Positions 46,540-55,192 of a stretch of DNA of 64,000 bases are shown here, one piece after another. Origin of the DNA: an uncultured Pseudomonas sp. (GTDB lineage Bacteria > Pseudomonadota > Gammaproteobacteria > Pseudomonadales > Pseudomonadaceae); assembly GCF_943846705.1 (NCBI RefSeq), contig NZ_OX044366.1, positions 496,001 through 560,000 on the forward strand. Direction: 5' to 3'. A program made the translations under genes and the position numbers. Each line of letters begins with the position of its first letter. Position 1 is the stretch's first letter. Below the pieces are notes generated by a model. The model worked only from the letters and a program-made list of their open reading frames with translations, ran no database searches and was not told the origin of the DNA.

Positions 46540-47406
46540 ATGCGAACCCTGACAACCCTGACCGGCAACAGCCAAAAGCTCGACGGCGGTGCCATGTTCG
46601 GCAATGCGCCCAAGGCGCTGTGGCAGCGCTGGATGACCCCAGATGAACTGAACCGCATCGACCTCGGCTGCCGCGCCCTGCTGGTGCAGGACGCTGAGCG
46701 CAATATTCTGGTTGAAACCGGTATCGGCGCGTTTTTCAGCCCGGAGATGAAACAGCGCTTCGGCGTGCAGGAAGAGCGCCACGTGCTGCTCGACAGCCTG
46801 GCAGCGGCCGGCCTGAGCCATGTGGATATCGACATCGTGGTACTCACCCACCTGCACTTCGACCACGCTGGCGGCCTGCTCGCCGCGTGGGACGCCGATA
46901 AACCGGCGCGCCTGCTGTTCCCCAACGCCCAGTTCGTCACCGGTCGCCGCCAATGGCAGCGCGCTTGTCAGCCGCACGCCCGCGACCGTGCGTCCTATAT
47001 CCCGGAGTTGCTGCAACTGCTGGAGGCCAGCGGCCGCCTGCACCTGCTCGATGAAACCGAGAGTTGCGAGCTATTGGGCGCGGACTGGCGCCTGCATTGG
47101 AGCGATGGCCACACGCCGGGCCAGTTGATTCCCGAGGTGGCCATGCCAGATGGCCCGGTGGTATTCCCCGCCGACCTGATCCCCGGCGCGCCGTGGGTGC
47201 ACCTGCCGATCACCATGGGCTACGACCGTTTCCCCGAAGGTTTGATCGAAGAAAAGGAAGCGCTGCTGGCCGACCTCTTCGAGCGCGGCGGACGCCTGGT
47301 GTTCACCCACGACCCGGCGACCGCCATGGGCCGGGTTACCCGCGATGAAAAAGGCCGCTACGGCCTGCAGCAAACGCTGAGCCACGTGGCAGAACTGGCC
47401 AGCTGA
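46540..47406 (+). CDS. Metallo-beta-lactamase-fold hydrolase
   Basis: 288 residues. The metal-binding motif is LTHLHFDHAGGLLAAWD (HxHxDH), with further ligands in WSDGHTPGQL and VFPADLIPG. Fold members include lactonases and thioesterases; the resemblance to acyl-homoserine lactonase-type enzymes is only through the motif. The location after acyl-CoA genes suggests a thioester or lactone substrate, as inference. GAAGAGAAG precedes ATG 46540. Confidence 0.85.
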   Translation: MRTLTTLTGNSQKLDGGAMFGNAPKALWQRWMTPDELNRIDLGCRALLVQDAERNILVETGIGAFFSPEMKQRFGVQEERHVLLDSLAAAGLSHVDIDIVVLTHLHFDHAGGLLAAWDADKPARLLFPNAQFVTGRRQWQRACQPHARDRASYIPELLQLLEASGRLHLLDETESCELLGADWRLHWSDGHTPGQLIPEVAMPDGPVVFPADLIPGAPWVHLPITMGYDRFPEGLIEEKEALLADLFERGGRLVFTHDPATAMGRVTRDEKGRYGLQQTLSHVAELAS

Positions 47407-47414
47407 GCGATGCG

Positions 47415-47714
47415 CTACAGCCCGCCACTGACGCCCAGGTTGAGGCCGATAGCAGTGGCCAGGGACAGCGGCAGCAGCAGGGTGTCGAGCAAGGCGCTGG
47501 CCGGCAGATCGACAACCGGGTAAGTCGGGGCTTCGGCACCGAAGCGATCAATGGCGCAGCAACCACCCTGCAACGCGTACCAATCCAGGCGCGTACCGGC
47601 ATACACCACCGGCGCGCCCGGTTTGGCCGCATCGAGGGTGCGCACAGTGGCGCAACTGCTGAGGGTCAGGCTCAACAGCACAGCGGCGGCCGCGCGGGCC
47701 AGTTGCTTATTCAT
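47415..47714 (-). CDS. YceK/YidQ-like small lipoprotein
   Basis: 99 residues with a lipobox (LLSLTLSSCATVR, Cys near residue 21), and the YceK-like pattern of a VYAGTRLDW stretch and a C-terminal LDTLLLPLSLATAIG hydrophobic segment. Function unknown. It starts inside the ubiX end (eight-base overlap), so it is translated from the same message. It is convergent with the MBL gene. Confidence 0.78.
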   Translation of the reverse strand: MNKQLARAAAAVLLSLTLSSCATVRTLDAAKPGAPVVYAGTRLDWYALQGGCCAIDRFGAEAPTYPVVDLPASALLDTLLLPLSLATAIGLNLGVSGGL

Positions 47715-48339
47715 CCGGGGTGCTCTGGTGATGCTCACCCCAGCGCGGCAGCATGTCCTGCGGCACACCCAGGCAGTTGAGAATGCGCGCCACGACGAAG
47801 TCGATCAGGTCATCGATGGTTTGCGGCTGGTGATAGAAGCCCGGTGACGCCGGCAGGATGGTCGCGCCCATGTTCGACAGCTTGAGCATGTTCTCCAGGT
47901 GAATGCTGGAGAACGGCGCTTCGCGCGGCACCAGAATCAACTGGCGGCGCTCCTTTAACACCACATCCGCCGCGCGCTCGATCAGGTTATTGCACGCGCC
48001 ATTGGCAATCGCCGACAACGAGCCGGTGCTGCAGGGCACCACCACCATCGCCGAAGGCGCTCCGGAGCCCGAGGCCGCCGGGGCCATCCAGTCTTCCTTG
48101 CCATACACGCGAATCTGCCCTGGTGCGGCGCCGGTGTATTCATTCAAAAACATCTGCATGGCCTGCGGCTTGGCCGGCAAGGTCACGTCGGTTTCGGTGG
48201 CCATCACCAGCTGCGCGGCCTTGGAAATCAGAAAGTGCACCTCGCGGTCTTCGCGCACCAGGCAGTCGAGCAGGCGCAAACCGTACTGCGCGCCAGAAGC
48301 GCCGGTCATGGCCAGGGTAATGCGTTCGGGACCGTTCAT
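47707..48339 (-). CDS. ubiX: UbiX flavin prenyltransferase
   Basis: 210 residues. UbiX joins dimethylallyl phosphate to FMN to make the prenylated flavin used by UbiD in ubiquinone synthesis. Motifs: ITLAMTGASGAQYGLRLLD, the VVPCSTGSLSAIANGACNNLIERAADV region and LILVPREAPFSSIHLENM. Start 48339 (MNGPERI) is the family N-terminus. The gene follows mpl, in the order seen in other Pseudomonas. Confidence 0.94.
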   Translation of the reverse strand: MNGPERITLAMTGASGAQYGLRLLDCLVREDREVHFLISKAAQLVMATETDVTLPAKPQAMQMFLNEYTGAAPGQIRVYGKEDWMAPAASGSGAPSAMVVVPCSTGSLSAIANGACNNLIERAADVVLKERRQLILVPREAPFSSIHLENMLKLSNMGATILPASPGFYHQPQTIDDLIDFVVARILNCLGVPQDMLPRWGEHHQSTPDE

Positions 48340-48385
48340 AAATTCACTCTCAAAGCTGCTGCGCTGATATCTACTCGACTAGGTC

Positions 48386-48464
48386 GTAGGATGGGTGGAG
48401 CGAAGCGATACCCATCAATATCGGCTCGATGGGTATCGTCGCTGCGCGCCTCAACCCATCCTAC
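48386..48464. repeat. Intergenic inverted repeat between ubiX and mpl
   Basis: Outer arms GTAGGATGGGT (48386-48396) and ACCCATCCTAC (48454-48464) are perfectly complementary; inner arms GATACCCATC (48408-48417) and GATGGGTATC (48428-48437) are also perfect. The right arm contains the mpl stop codon (48461-48463). It resembles an inverted repeat scattered between genes in Pseudomonas genomes; from memory, not checked. Confidence 0.7.
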
Positions 48465-49813
48465 TCAGCCAGGGCCACTGCCAATTTTCCGTGCAGCCCG
48501 CCAAAACCGCCGTTACTCATCACCACAATCTGGGTGCCCGGCGCTGCTTCGGCCTTGACCCCGGCGATGATCACCTCCAGCGAGTCACAGACTTGAGTCG
48601 GCACCGTCGACGTGGCCACCGTACCGGCCAAGTCCCAGCCCAGATTCGGCGGCGCGTACCAGTACACCGAGTCAGCCTGCACCACCGACTCCGGCAAGCC
48701 ATCGCGGTGCGCACCGAGCTTCATCGAGTTGGAGCGCGGTTCGACAATCGCGATCAGTTTGGCCGTGCCGATACGTTTGCGCAGGCCATCGAGGGTGGTG
48801 GCAATCGCCGTTGGGTGATGGGCGAAGTCATCGAAGATGGTCACGCCATTGACTTCGGCGACCTTCTCCATCCGCCGCTTGGCGTTGATAAAGCTGCACA
48901 GCGCGGCGATGCCCAGCTCCGGCACCACGCCGACATGCCGCGCTGCGGCCAATACGGCCAGGGCATTGGCGACGTTGTGCTGGCCAGTCAGCTGCCAGTC
49001 CACCACGCCTGCCGTTTTACCCTCGAAGCTCACTTCAAAGCGCGAGCCGTCTGCGCTGAGCAGGCGCGCCTGCCATTGGCCGCCTTCACCAGTGGTTGCG
49101 ACCTCCGTCCAGCAACCCATCTCGATCACCCGCTTGAGCGCAGGTTCGCTAGTCGGGTGAATGATCAGGCCTTCGCCGGGAATGGTACGCACCAGGTGAT
49201 GGAACTGCCGCTCGATGGCCGGAAGATCGGGGAAGATGTCGGCGTGATCGAATTCCAGATTATTCAAAATCGCGGTGCGCGGGCGGTAGTGAACGAACTT
49301 GCTGCGCTTGTCGAAAAACGCGCTGTCGTATTCGTCGGCCTCGACCACAAAGAATGGCGTACCACCGAGACGTGCGGAAATGCCGAAGTTCTGCGGCACG
49401 CCACCGATCAAGAAACCCGGACTCATGCCGGCATGCTCCAACACCCAAGCGAGCATGCTCGAACTGCTGGTTTTGCCATGGGTGCCGGCCACGGCCATCA
49501 CCCAGCGGCCCTGCAGCACGTGATCTGCCAGCCACTGCGGGCCACTGACATAGGCCAGGCCTTTGTTCAGCACGTATTCCACCGCCGGGTTGCCGCGCGA
49601 CAGGGCATTGCCGATCACCACCAGATCCGGTGCGGGCTCAAGCTGGGCGGCGTCATAGCCCTGGGTCAGCTCGATGCCCTGAGCTTGCAGCTGGGTGCTC
49701 ATGGGTGGGTAAACGTTGGCGTCGGAGCCGGTTACACGGTGGCCGAGTTCTTTGGCCAGCACCGCCAGCGAGCCCATAAAGGTGCCGCAGATGCCGAGGA
49801 TATGGATATGCAT
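48461..49813 (-). CDS. mpl: UDP-N-acetylmuramate:L-Ala-gamma-D-Glu-meso-Dap ligase
   Basis: 450 residues, a Mur ligase that reuses tripeptides from wall turnover. The nucleotide-binding motif GTHGKTSSSSMLAWVLEH, the Mur ligase central motif EADEYDSAFFDKRSKF and NGVTIFDDFAHHPTAI are all present. Start 49813 (MHIHILGICGTFMG) is the family N-terminus. The stop codon lies in a repeat arm. Confidence 0.95.
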   Translation of the reverse strand: MHIHILGICGTFMGSLAVLAKELGHRVTGSDANVYPPMSTQLQAQGIELTQGYDAAQLEPAPDLVVIGNALSRGNPAVEYVLNKGLAYVSGPQWLADHVLQGRWVMAVAGTHGKTSSSSMLAWVLEHAGMSPGFLIGGVPQNFGISARLGGTPFFVVEADEYDSAFFDKRSKFVHYRPRTAILNNLEFDHADIFPDLPAIERQFHHLVRTIPGEGLIIHPTSEPALKRVIEMGCWTEVATTGEGGQWQARLLSADGSRFEVSFEGKTAGVVDWQLTGQHNVANALAVLAAARHVGVVPELGIAALCSFINAKRRMEKVAEVNGVTIFDDFAHHPTAIATTLDGLRKRIGTAKLIAIVEPRSNSMKLGAHRDGLPESVVQADSVYWYAPPNLGWDLAGTVATSTVPTQVCDSLEVIIAGVKAEAAPGTQIVVMSNGGFGGLHGKLAVALAE

Positions 49814-49928
49814 GATTTACCTTGAAGGTGCTCTCAAAAACCGGGGAGTAGGCGCGCTAAAAACTGGCCGCAGGTTAGCACAGCGCCGCCGCCCAGCAGA
49901 GGCCAGGCGCTGCGTTGCGCAGCTGATC

Positions 49929-51833
49929 TCAGACTGCTGAGCGCACCTTGAGCCCATGCTTGCGCAACTTGCGATACAGCGTATTGCGGCTGATGCCCAA
50001 CTGCTCGGCACTGCGGCTCATGTGCCAGTGCTGCGCCTCTAAGACCGCGAGCAATGCCTGTCGTTCGGCGTCGCCCAACTGGTCTGACGTCGCCACGGAC
50101 GACAGCGTGGGCGCTGCCCGTGCATGACGAATCTCCACAGGCAACTCTGCAAGCTTGATCACCCCGTGCTCGCTGAGCGCACACAGCGTGCGCAGCACAT
50201 TGCGCAGCTGCCGCACATTGCCCGGCCAGGCGAACGCCAGCAGCGCCTCACGGGCGGGCGCTTCGAGGTGAACGGGTTGCCCACGCGCTTCCTCAGCCAG
50301 GAGAAACTCCAGTAACTCGCGCTTATCCGTCCGCTCACGCAGCGCCGGCAACTCGACCATCAGGCCATTGAGGCGGTAGAACAGGTCTTCACGGAACTGG
50401 CCATTGCCTACCCGCTCATTCAGGTCACGGTGACTGGCACTGATCACCCGCACATCGATGGCCTGCGACTCGCCGCCAATCGGCTCGACCCGGCGCTCTT
50501 CCAGCACCCGCAGCAAACGCGTCTGCAGCGCCAGCGGCATGTCGCCAATTTCATCGAGGAACAGGGTGCCACCATCGGCCTGCTGCAACTTACCGCGCAT
50601 GCCTTCTTTCAGGGCCCCGGTAAAGCTGCCGCCGCGATAACCAAACAGCTCGCTCTCGATCAGGCTCTCGGGGATCGCCGAACAGTTCAGCGCGACAAAA
50701 GGCTTAGCGCCGCGTGAGCTGACTTGATGCAAAGCCTTGGCAAAGGCCTCCTTGCCGGTGCCGGTTTCACCGCCGATCAACAACGGCACATCGCGCTCAT
50801 AAACCTTCTGAGCGCGGCGGAAGTTGTTCTGCAACTCAGGGTCGGCCAAACACAGCGCTGGCGGCGCCGCTGCCGGCGTGCCAAGCACTTTAAAGCTGCG
50901 CCGCGGCTGGCCGCGAAGCATGGCGAAGAGCAGCTGGCCACGCTGGGTATACAGCGGCCAACTGGCGCTTGGTTGGGCCGAGGCGCGGCCGAGCAGATCA
51001 TCCAGATGACAGTCGAAGACTTCGACCAAGGTGCGCCCAAGCAGTTGTCGCCGGGACAAACCGAGCAGGTTGATTGCGCTCTGGTTCACCGCCCGCACCC
51101 GGCCATCGCCGTCGAACGCCAGCAAACCCTCGCTGAACTGGCCGATGTATTCAGCCTGAACGTGGAAGCGCAACAGCCACTCATCCTCGAAACTGCGCAA
51201 AAAATGGCAGCCCTCGATGGCTTTGGCCGACAGGTTGACCAGGGCCATGGTGTGGAACTGGCTCTGCCGCGAGACATCATCGCGCGCCGAGGACACATCC
51301 AGCACCGCCAGCAGCTCACCGTGCGGGTCAAACACCGGGCTGGCCGAGCAGGTCAAGCCGGTGTGCCGACTGCGGAAATGCTCGTTTTGATGAATGGTCA
51401 GCGGTTGCCGCTCGACCAGGCAGGTGCCAATGCCGTTGGTGCCTTCACAGGCCTCACTCCAGTCGGCCCCCAACCATAAGCCGGCGCGCTCGAACGTGCG
51501 CTTTTCCGCCTGCTCGGTGATGCAGTTAAGGATCATCCCGCGGGCATCGGTCAGCAGCACCGCGTGGCCACTGCTGGCCAACTGGCGGTGCAGGCTGTTC
51601 ATTTCAACAGTGGAGATTTCCAGCACCTGCTGCAATTGTTCGCGGCGCTCGAGCAGGCGTGCCTGCTCGGCCACTGCCGGCTGTAGATCCTGCGCCGGGT
51701 CGAGGTTGTGCTGCTGCAGGCAGCGCAGCCAGGACTTCGCCACTGAAGAATCAGTCGCCGGGCCGGCGATCTGTCCACGGCCCTGAGCCGCTGTGAGCAC
51801 GCGCTCGGCGTGAAGCTTTGCTGGGTTGTGCAT
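49929..51833 (-). CDS. Sigma-54-dependent activator of ethanolamine catabolism (EatR-like)
   Basis: 634 residues. An N-terminal AcoR-type region with a GAF-like domain (SASPVFDPHGELLAVLDVSS) and a PAS-like segment is followed by an AAA+ sigma-54 interaction domain: Walker A GETGTGKEAFAKAL and Walker B GGTLFLDEIGDM. Its sigma-54 contact loop reads GSFTGA in place of the usual GAFTGA. A Fis-type helix-turn-helix ends the protein (MSRSAEQLGISRNTLYRKLRKH). It is divergent from the aldehyde dehydrogenase, which has a good sigma-54 promoter. In P. aeruginosa EatR plays this role; by position this is its counterpart. Start 51833 has GGAG upstream. Confidence 0.82.
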   Translation of the reverse strand: MHNPAKLHAERVLTAAQGRGQIAGPATDSSVAKSWLRCLQQHNLDPAQDLQPAVAEQARLLERREQLQQVLEISTVEMNSLHRQLASSGHAVLLTDARGMILNCITEQAEKRTFERAGLWLGADWSEACEGTNGIGTCLVERQPLTIHQNEHFRSRHTGLTCSASPVFDPHGELLAVLDVSSARDDVSRQSQFHTMALVNLSAKAIEGCHFLRSFEDEWLLRFHVQAEYIGQFSEGLLAFDGDGRVRAVNQSAINLLGLSRRQLLGRTLVEVFDCHLDDLLGRASAQPSASWPLYTQRGQLLFAMLRGQPRRSFKVLGTPAAAPPALCLADPELQNNFRRAQKVYERDVPLLIGGETGTGKEAFAKALHQVSSRGAKPFVALNCSAIPESLIESELFGYRGGSFTGALKEGMRGKLQQADGGTLFLDEIGDMPLALQTRLLRVLEERRVEPIGGESQAIDVRVISASHRDLNERVGNGQFREDLFYRLNGLMVELPALRERTDKRELLEFLLAEEARGQPVHLEAPAREALLAFAWPGNVRQLRNVLRTLCALSEHGVIKLAELPVEIRHARAAPTLSSVATSDQLGDAERQALLAVLEAQHWHMSRSAEQLGISRNTLYRKLRKHGLKVRSAV

Positions 51834-51938
51834 TGTTCTTGTTCTCCACTCTGGAGCCGCACGTAATTGGCCGAGCATCGCCCAGCCGCCCGGCCATTGC
51901 AAGGCAGCCTGACCGCTGAGTCGCTGCGCCGTATCGCC

Positions 51939-51960
51939 CTTGGTACAAAGTGTCACCAGG
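51939..51960. promoter_or_regulatory. Candidate upstream activator site
   Basis: Imperfect dyad CTTGGTACA / TGTCACCAGG centred about 100 bases upstream of the sigma-54 promoter, a usual place for an enhancer-binding protein. No site consensus is known to me, so this is a suggestion. Confidence 0.35.
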
Positions 51961-52043
51961 GCTGCGCCACAGCCGATACACGCACACCGCAATAGCCATC
52001 GGATAAATCGACGCAAGCCTTCTAAATCAGGCCTTTGCAACTT

Positions 52044-52060
52044 CTGGCCCGGCCCTTGCT
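52044..52060 (+). promoter_or_regulatory. Sigma-54 promoter of the ethanolamine operon
   Basis: CTGGCCCGGCCCTTGCT matches the -24/-12 consensus TGGCACG-N4-TTGCT at all but one base, with GG at 52046-52047 and GC at 52058-52059. The transcript would start near 52071, about 65 bases upstream of the aldehyde dehydrogenase ATG. Confidence 0.8.
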
Positions 52061-52135
52061 CTGGTTCTCCGGCAAGCGCCACAGCGCTCTCCGCGGCAGC
52101 ATCAGAACAAACATAAGAATCAGGAGATATTCAGC

Positions 52136-53656
52136 ATGCGTTACGCTCATCCCGGCACCGAAGGTGCACTCGTTTCGTTCAAGTCCCGCTACGGCAATTA
52201 CATCGGCGGCGAGTTCGTCGCCCCCGTTAAAGGCCAGTACTTCACCAATACCTCGCCGGTCAACGGCCTGCCGATTGCTGAGTTCCCCCGCTCCACTGCC
52301 GAAGACATCGACAAGGCACTGGACGCCGCCCACGCCGCAGCAGACGCCTGGGGCAAAACCTCGGCGCAGGATCGCTCGCGGGTGCTGCTGAAAATCGCCG
52401 ACCGCATCGAAGAAAACCTTGAGGTGTTGGCTATCACCGAAACCTGGGACAACGGCAAAGCGGTGCGCGAAACCCTCAACGCCGACATCCCGCTGGCCGC
52501 CGATCACTTCCGTTATTTTGCCGGCTGCATCCGCGCCCAAGAAGGCAGCAGCGCCGAGATCAACGAACTCACCGCCGCCTACCACTTCCACGAACCGCTG
52601 GGCGTAGTCGGGCAGATCATCCCGTGGAACTTCCCGCTGCTGATGGCCGCTTGGAAACTCGCACCAGCGCTGGCCGCCGGTAACTGCGTGGTGCTCAAGC
52701 CAGCCGAGCAGACGCCGCTGGGCATTAGTGTATTAATGGAGCTGATCGGCGACCTGCTGCCGCCCGGCGTGCTCAACGTGGTGCAAGGTTTCGGCAAAGA
52801 AGCCGGCGAAGCCCTGGCCACCAGCACGCGCATCGCCAAGATCGCCTTTACCGGCTCCACGCCGGTAGGCGCGCACATTCTTAAATGCGCCGCCGAGAAC
52901 ATCATCCCGAGCACCGTAGAGCTGGGCGGCAAGTCGCCGAACATCTTCTTCGAAGACATCATGCAGGCCGAGCCGAGCTTTATTGAAAAAGCCGCTGAAG
53001 GTCTGGTGCTGGCCTTCTTCAACCAAGGCGAAGTCTGCACCTGCCCGTCCCGTGCACTGGTGCAGGAGTCGATCTACCCGGCCTTTATGGCGGAAGTGAT
53101 GAAGAAAGTGGCCCAGATCAAGCGCGGCGACCCGCTGGATACCGAGACCATGGTCGGTGCCCAGGCGTCCGAGCAGCAGTTCGACAAAATCCTCAGCTAC
53201 CTGGAAGTTGCCAAGCAAGAAGGCGCCGAACTGCTCACCGGCGGCGCAGTAGAGAAACTCAGTGGCACCCTGGACGGCGGCTACTACATCCAGCCGACCC
53301 TGCTCAAGGGCCACAACAAGATGCGCGTGTTCCAGGAAGAGATTTTTGGCCCCGTGGTCAGCGTCACCACCTTTAAGGATGAAGCCGAAGCCCTGGCGAT
53401 TGCCAACGACACCGAGTTCGGCCTCGGCGCTGGCCTGTGGACCCGCGACATTAACCGCGCCTACCGCATGGGCCGGGCGATCAAAGCGGGCCGCGTGTGG
53501 ACTAACTGCTACCACCTGTATCCGGCGCACGCGGCGTTCGGCGGTTACAAGAAGTCCGGCGTAGGCCGGGAAAACCACAAAATGATGCTCGACTACTACC
53601 AGCAGACAAAAAACCTGCTGGTAAGCTACGACATCAACCCGATGGGCTTCTTCTGA
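52136..53656 (+). CDS. Aldehyde dehydrogenase (ExaC-type), acetaldehyde oxidation
   Basis: 506 residues. Catalytic Cys301 in NQGEVCTCPSR and the glutamate motif VELGGKSPNIFFED; the NAD-binding FTGSTPVGAHI is present. It belongs to the ExaC/acetaldehyde dehydrogenase group and would oxidise the acetaldehyde made by EutBC to acetate. In P. aeruginosa the matching gene heads the ethanolamine operon. AGGAG precedes ATG 52136. A stem-loop follows (53663-53687). Confidence 0.9.
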   Translation: MRYAHPGTEGALVSFKSRYGNYIGGEFVAPVKGQYFTNTSPVNGLPIAEFPRSTAEDIDKALDAAHAAADAWGKTSAQDRSRVLLKIADRIEENLEVLAITETWDNGKAVRETLNADIPLAADHFRYFAGCIRAQEGSSAEINELTAAYHFHEPLGVVGQIIPWNFPLLMAAWKLAPALAAGNCVVLKPAEQTPLGISVLMELIGDLLPPGVLNVVQGFGKEAGEALATSTRIAKIAFTGSTPVGAHILKCAAENIIPSTVELGGKSPNIFFEDIMQAEPSFIEKAAEGLVLAFFNQGEVCTCPSRALVQESIYPAFMAEVMKKVAQIKRGDPLDTETMVGAQASEQQFDKILSYLEVAKQEGAELLTGGAVEKLSGTLDGGYYIQPTLLKGHNKMRVFQEEIFGPVVSVTTFKDEAEALAIANDTEFGLGAGLWTRDINRAYRMGRAIKAGRVWTNCYHLYPAHAAFGGYKKSGVGRENHKMMLDYYQQTKNLLVSYDINPMGFF

Positions 53657-53662
53657 TCGACC

Positions 53663-53687
53663 CTCCCGGCGACTCACTCGCCGGGAG
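53663..53687 (+). terminator. Hairpin after the aldehyde dehydrogenase
   Basis: Perfect ten-base stem CTCCCGGCGA / TCGCCGGGAG with loop CTCAC, then ATGTTTTA. It can reduce or end transcription before eutH. Confidence 0.75.
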
Positions 53688-53827
53688 ATGTTTTACCCCC
53701 TCGCTCTGAGTTTTTCGCAACGTATTTGGCTCAAGTGCTCGGCAAGCGTGACGTTCACCGAACGTACCGTTTGCCGTCTCGTGCACCAACCGCTGCGTGC
53801 TAGAACAACAATAAAAGGTACAACGCA

Positions 53828-55108
53828 ATGGATCAGATCGGTAATTACGTGCTCTACCTCATCATGTTCTGCGCCGTGCTGGGTGCCTTCGCGGCAATCC
53901 GCAACAGCGACGAAGGACTTGGCAAAGAATTCATGGAAGGCATCCACGCCACTGGCTACATCTTCGTGCCAGCGGCGGGCATCATGGCCTCCATCCCCTA
54001 CCTGACCGTGGTCATCGAAAAAGTCTTCGGTCCATTCTTCAGCGCCCTCGGGGCTGACCCGGCCTTGGCCGCGACCATGATCATCGCCTCAGACATGGGC
54101 GGCTATCACCTGGCCTCGGCCCTGGCGGCCAGCAAAGAAGCGCTGGTAATGGCGCTGATTACCGGCTTTATGGGCGGCGCGACCATCGTCTTCTCGATCC
54201 CCATGGGCCTGGCGATGCTTGATAAACGCGACCACAAGTACATGGCTCTGGGCATCATGTCGGGGATTCTGACCATCCCCCTGGGCGTATTGATTGCCAG
54301 TGTGATCCTGGCGTTCAGCAACCCGCTGGTCCGCGAGCTGGTTTCAACCAACGGCGAGGCGACCTTCCAACTGGCCTTGGGCCTGAGCAGCATTTTCGCC
54401 AACTTGCTGCCGATTCTGATTTTCGTCGTAGCTCTGGCCTTGGGCTTACGCTTTTTGCCGGACATGATGATCAAGGGCTTCATCATCTTCGGCCGCACAC
54501 TGGATGCGGCGATCAAACTGGTGCTGGTGTTCTCCATCGTCGAATACTTCACCGGGGTATTCAGCCTGGTCTTCGGCGGCTGGGGCTTCCACCCGATTAT
54601 CGCCGACGCCGAAGACCAGACCCGCGCACTGGAAACGGCCGGCTACATCGGCATCATGCTGGCCGGCGCGTTCCCGATGGTCTACTTGCTGCGCAAATAC
54701 CTCGGCACGCCGCTGGAAAGCCTGGGCGGCAAGATCGGCCTGAGTGCGGTCGGCAGCGCCGGCATGCTGGCCACCATCGCCAACATCCTGGCCATGTTCC
54801 GCCTGGTTCGCTTTATGCCGCCCAAGGACAAAGTGATCAACATCGCCTTCGGTGTGTGCGCCGCCTTCCTCTTGGGCGATCACCTGTCGTTCACCGCTAA
54901 CTTCCAGCCCACCATCATCGTGCCTGTGCTGATTGGCAAGATAAGTGCAGGTTTCCTCGCCGTCGGGTTGGCATACTGGCTGTCGGTGCCCAAGGCCCTG
55001 CAACTGGAAGCCGAAGACCGCGCCGCCGGGATCATCGCCGAAGGCGAGTACCTGGATTTGCCAGTCGCCGAAACCCCTGCCCTGACCGGTCAAAACGTAA
55101 CGGCCTGA
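53828..55108 (+). CDS. eutH: EutH-family ethanolamine permease
   Basis: 426 residues with about ten or eleven membrane helices: LIMFCAVLGAFAAIRNSDEGLGKEF, MIIASDMGGYHLASALAASK and the C-terminal LLGDHLSFTANFQPTIIVPVLIG, matching EutH. It carries ethanolamine across the inner membrane. In P. aeruginosa the comparable position holds an APC-family transporter (eat) instead, from memory; this genome uses a different carrier. ATG 53828 has AAAAGG upstream. Confidence 0.9.
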   Translation: MDQIGNYVLYLIMFCAVLGAFAAIRNSDEGLGKEFMEGIHATGYIFVPAAGIMASIPYLTVVIEKVFGPFFSALGADPALAATMIIASDMGGYHLASALAASKEALVMALITGFMGGATIVFSIPMGLAMLDKRDHKYMALGIMSGILTIPLGVLIASVILAFSNPLVRELVSTNGEATFQLALGLSSIFANLLPILIFVVALALGLRFLPDMMIKGFIIFGRTLDAAIKLVLVFSIVEYFTGVFSLVFGGWGFHPIIADAEDQTRALETAGYIGIMLAGAFPMVYLLRKYLGTPLESLGGKIGLSAVGSAGMLATIANILAMFRLVRFMPPKDKVINIAFGVCAAFLLGDHLSFTANFQPTIIVPVLIGKISAGFLAVGLAYWLSVPKALQLEAEDRAAGIIAEGEYLDLPVAETPALTGQNVTA

Positions 55109-55192
55109 ATCCGCTGTATTGAGGTGCGCCCGCCCCATAGCTGAACATCGCATGGCGGCGCGCGCATCTCCCTATTTGAAACGGAGCGTTAA

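Noticed and set aside
48395..49825. 476-codon plus-strand frame
   Set aside because: Antisense of mpl; the mpl motifs on minus are unambiguous.
53751..53765. Perfect dyad ACGTTC-ACC-GAACGT upstream of eutH
   Set aside because: Could be an operator, but it is short, and nothing links it to a specific regulator; not listed as a feature.
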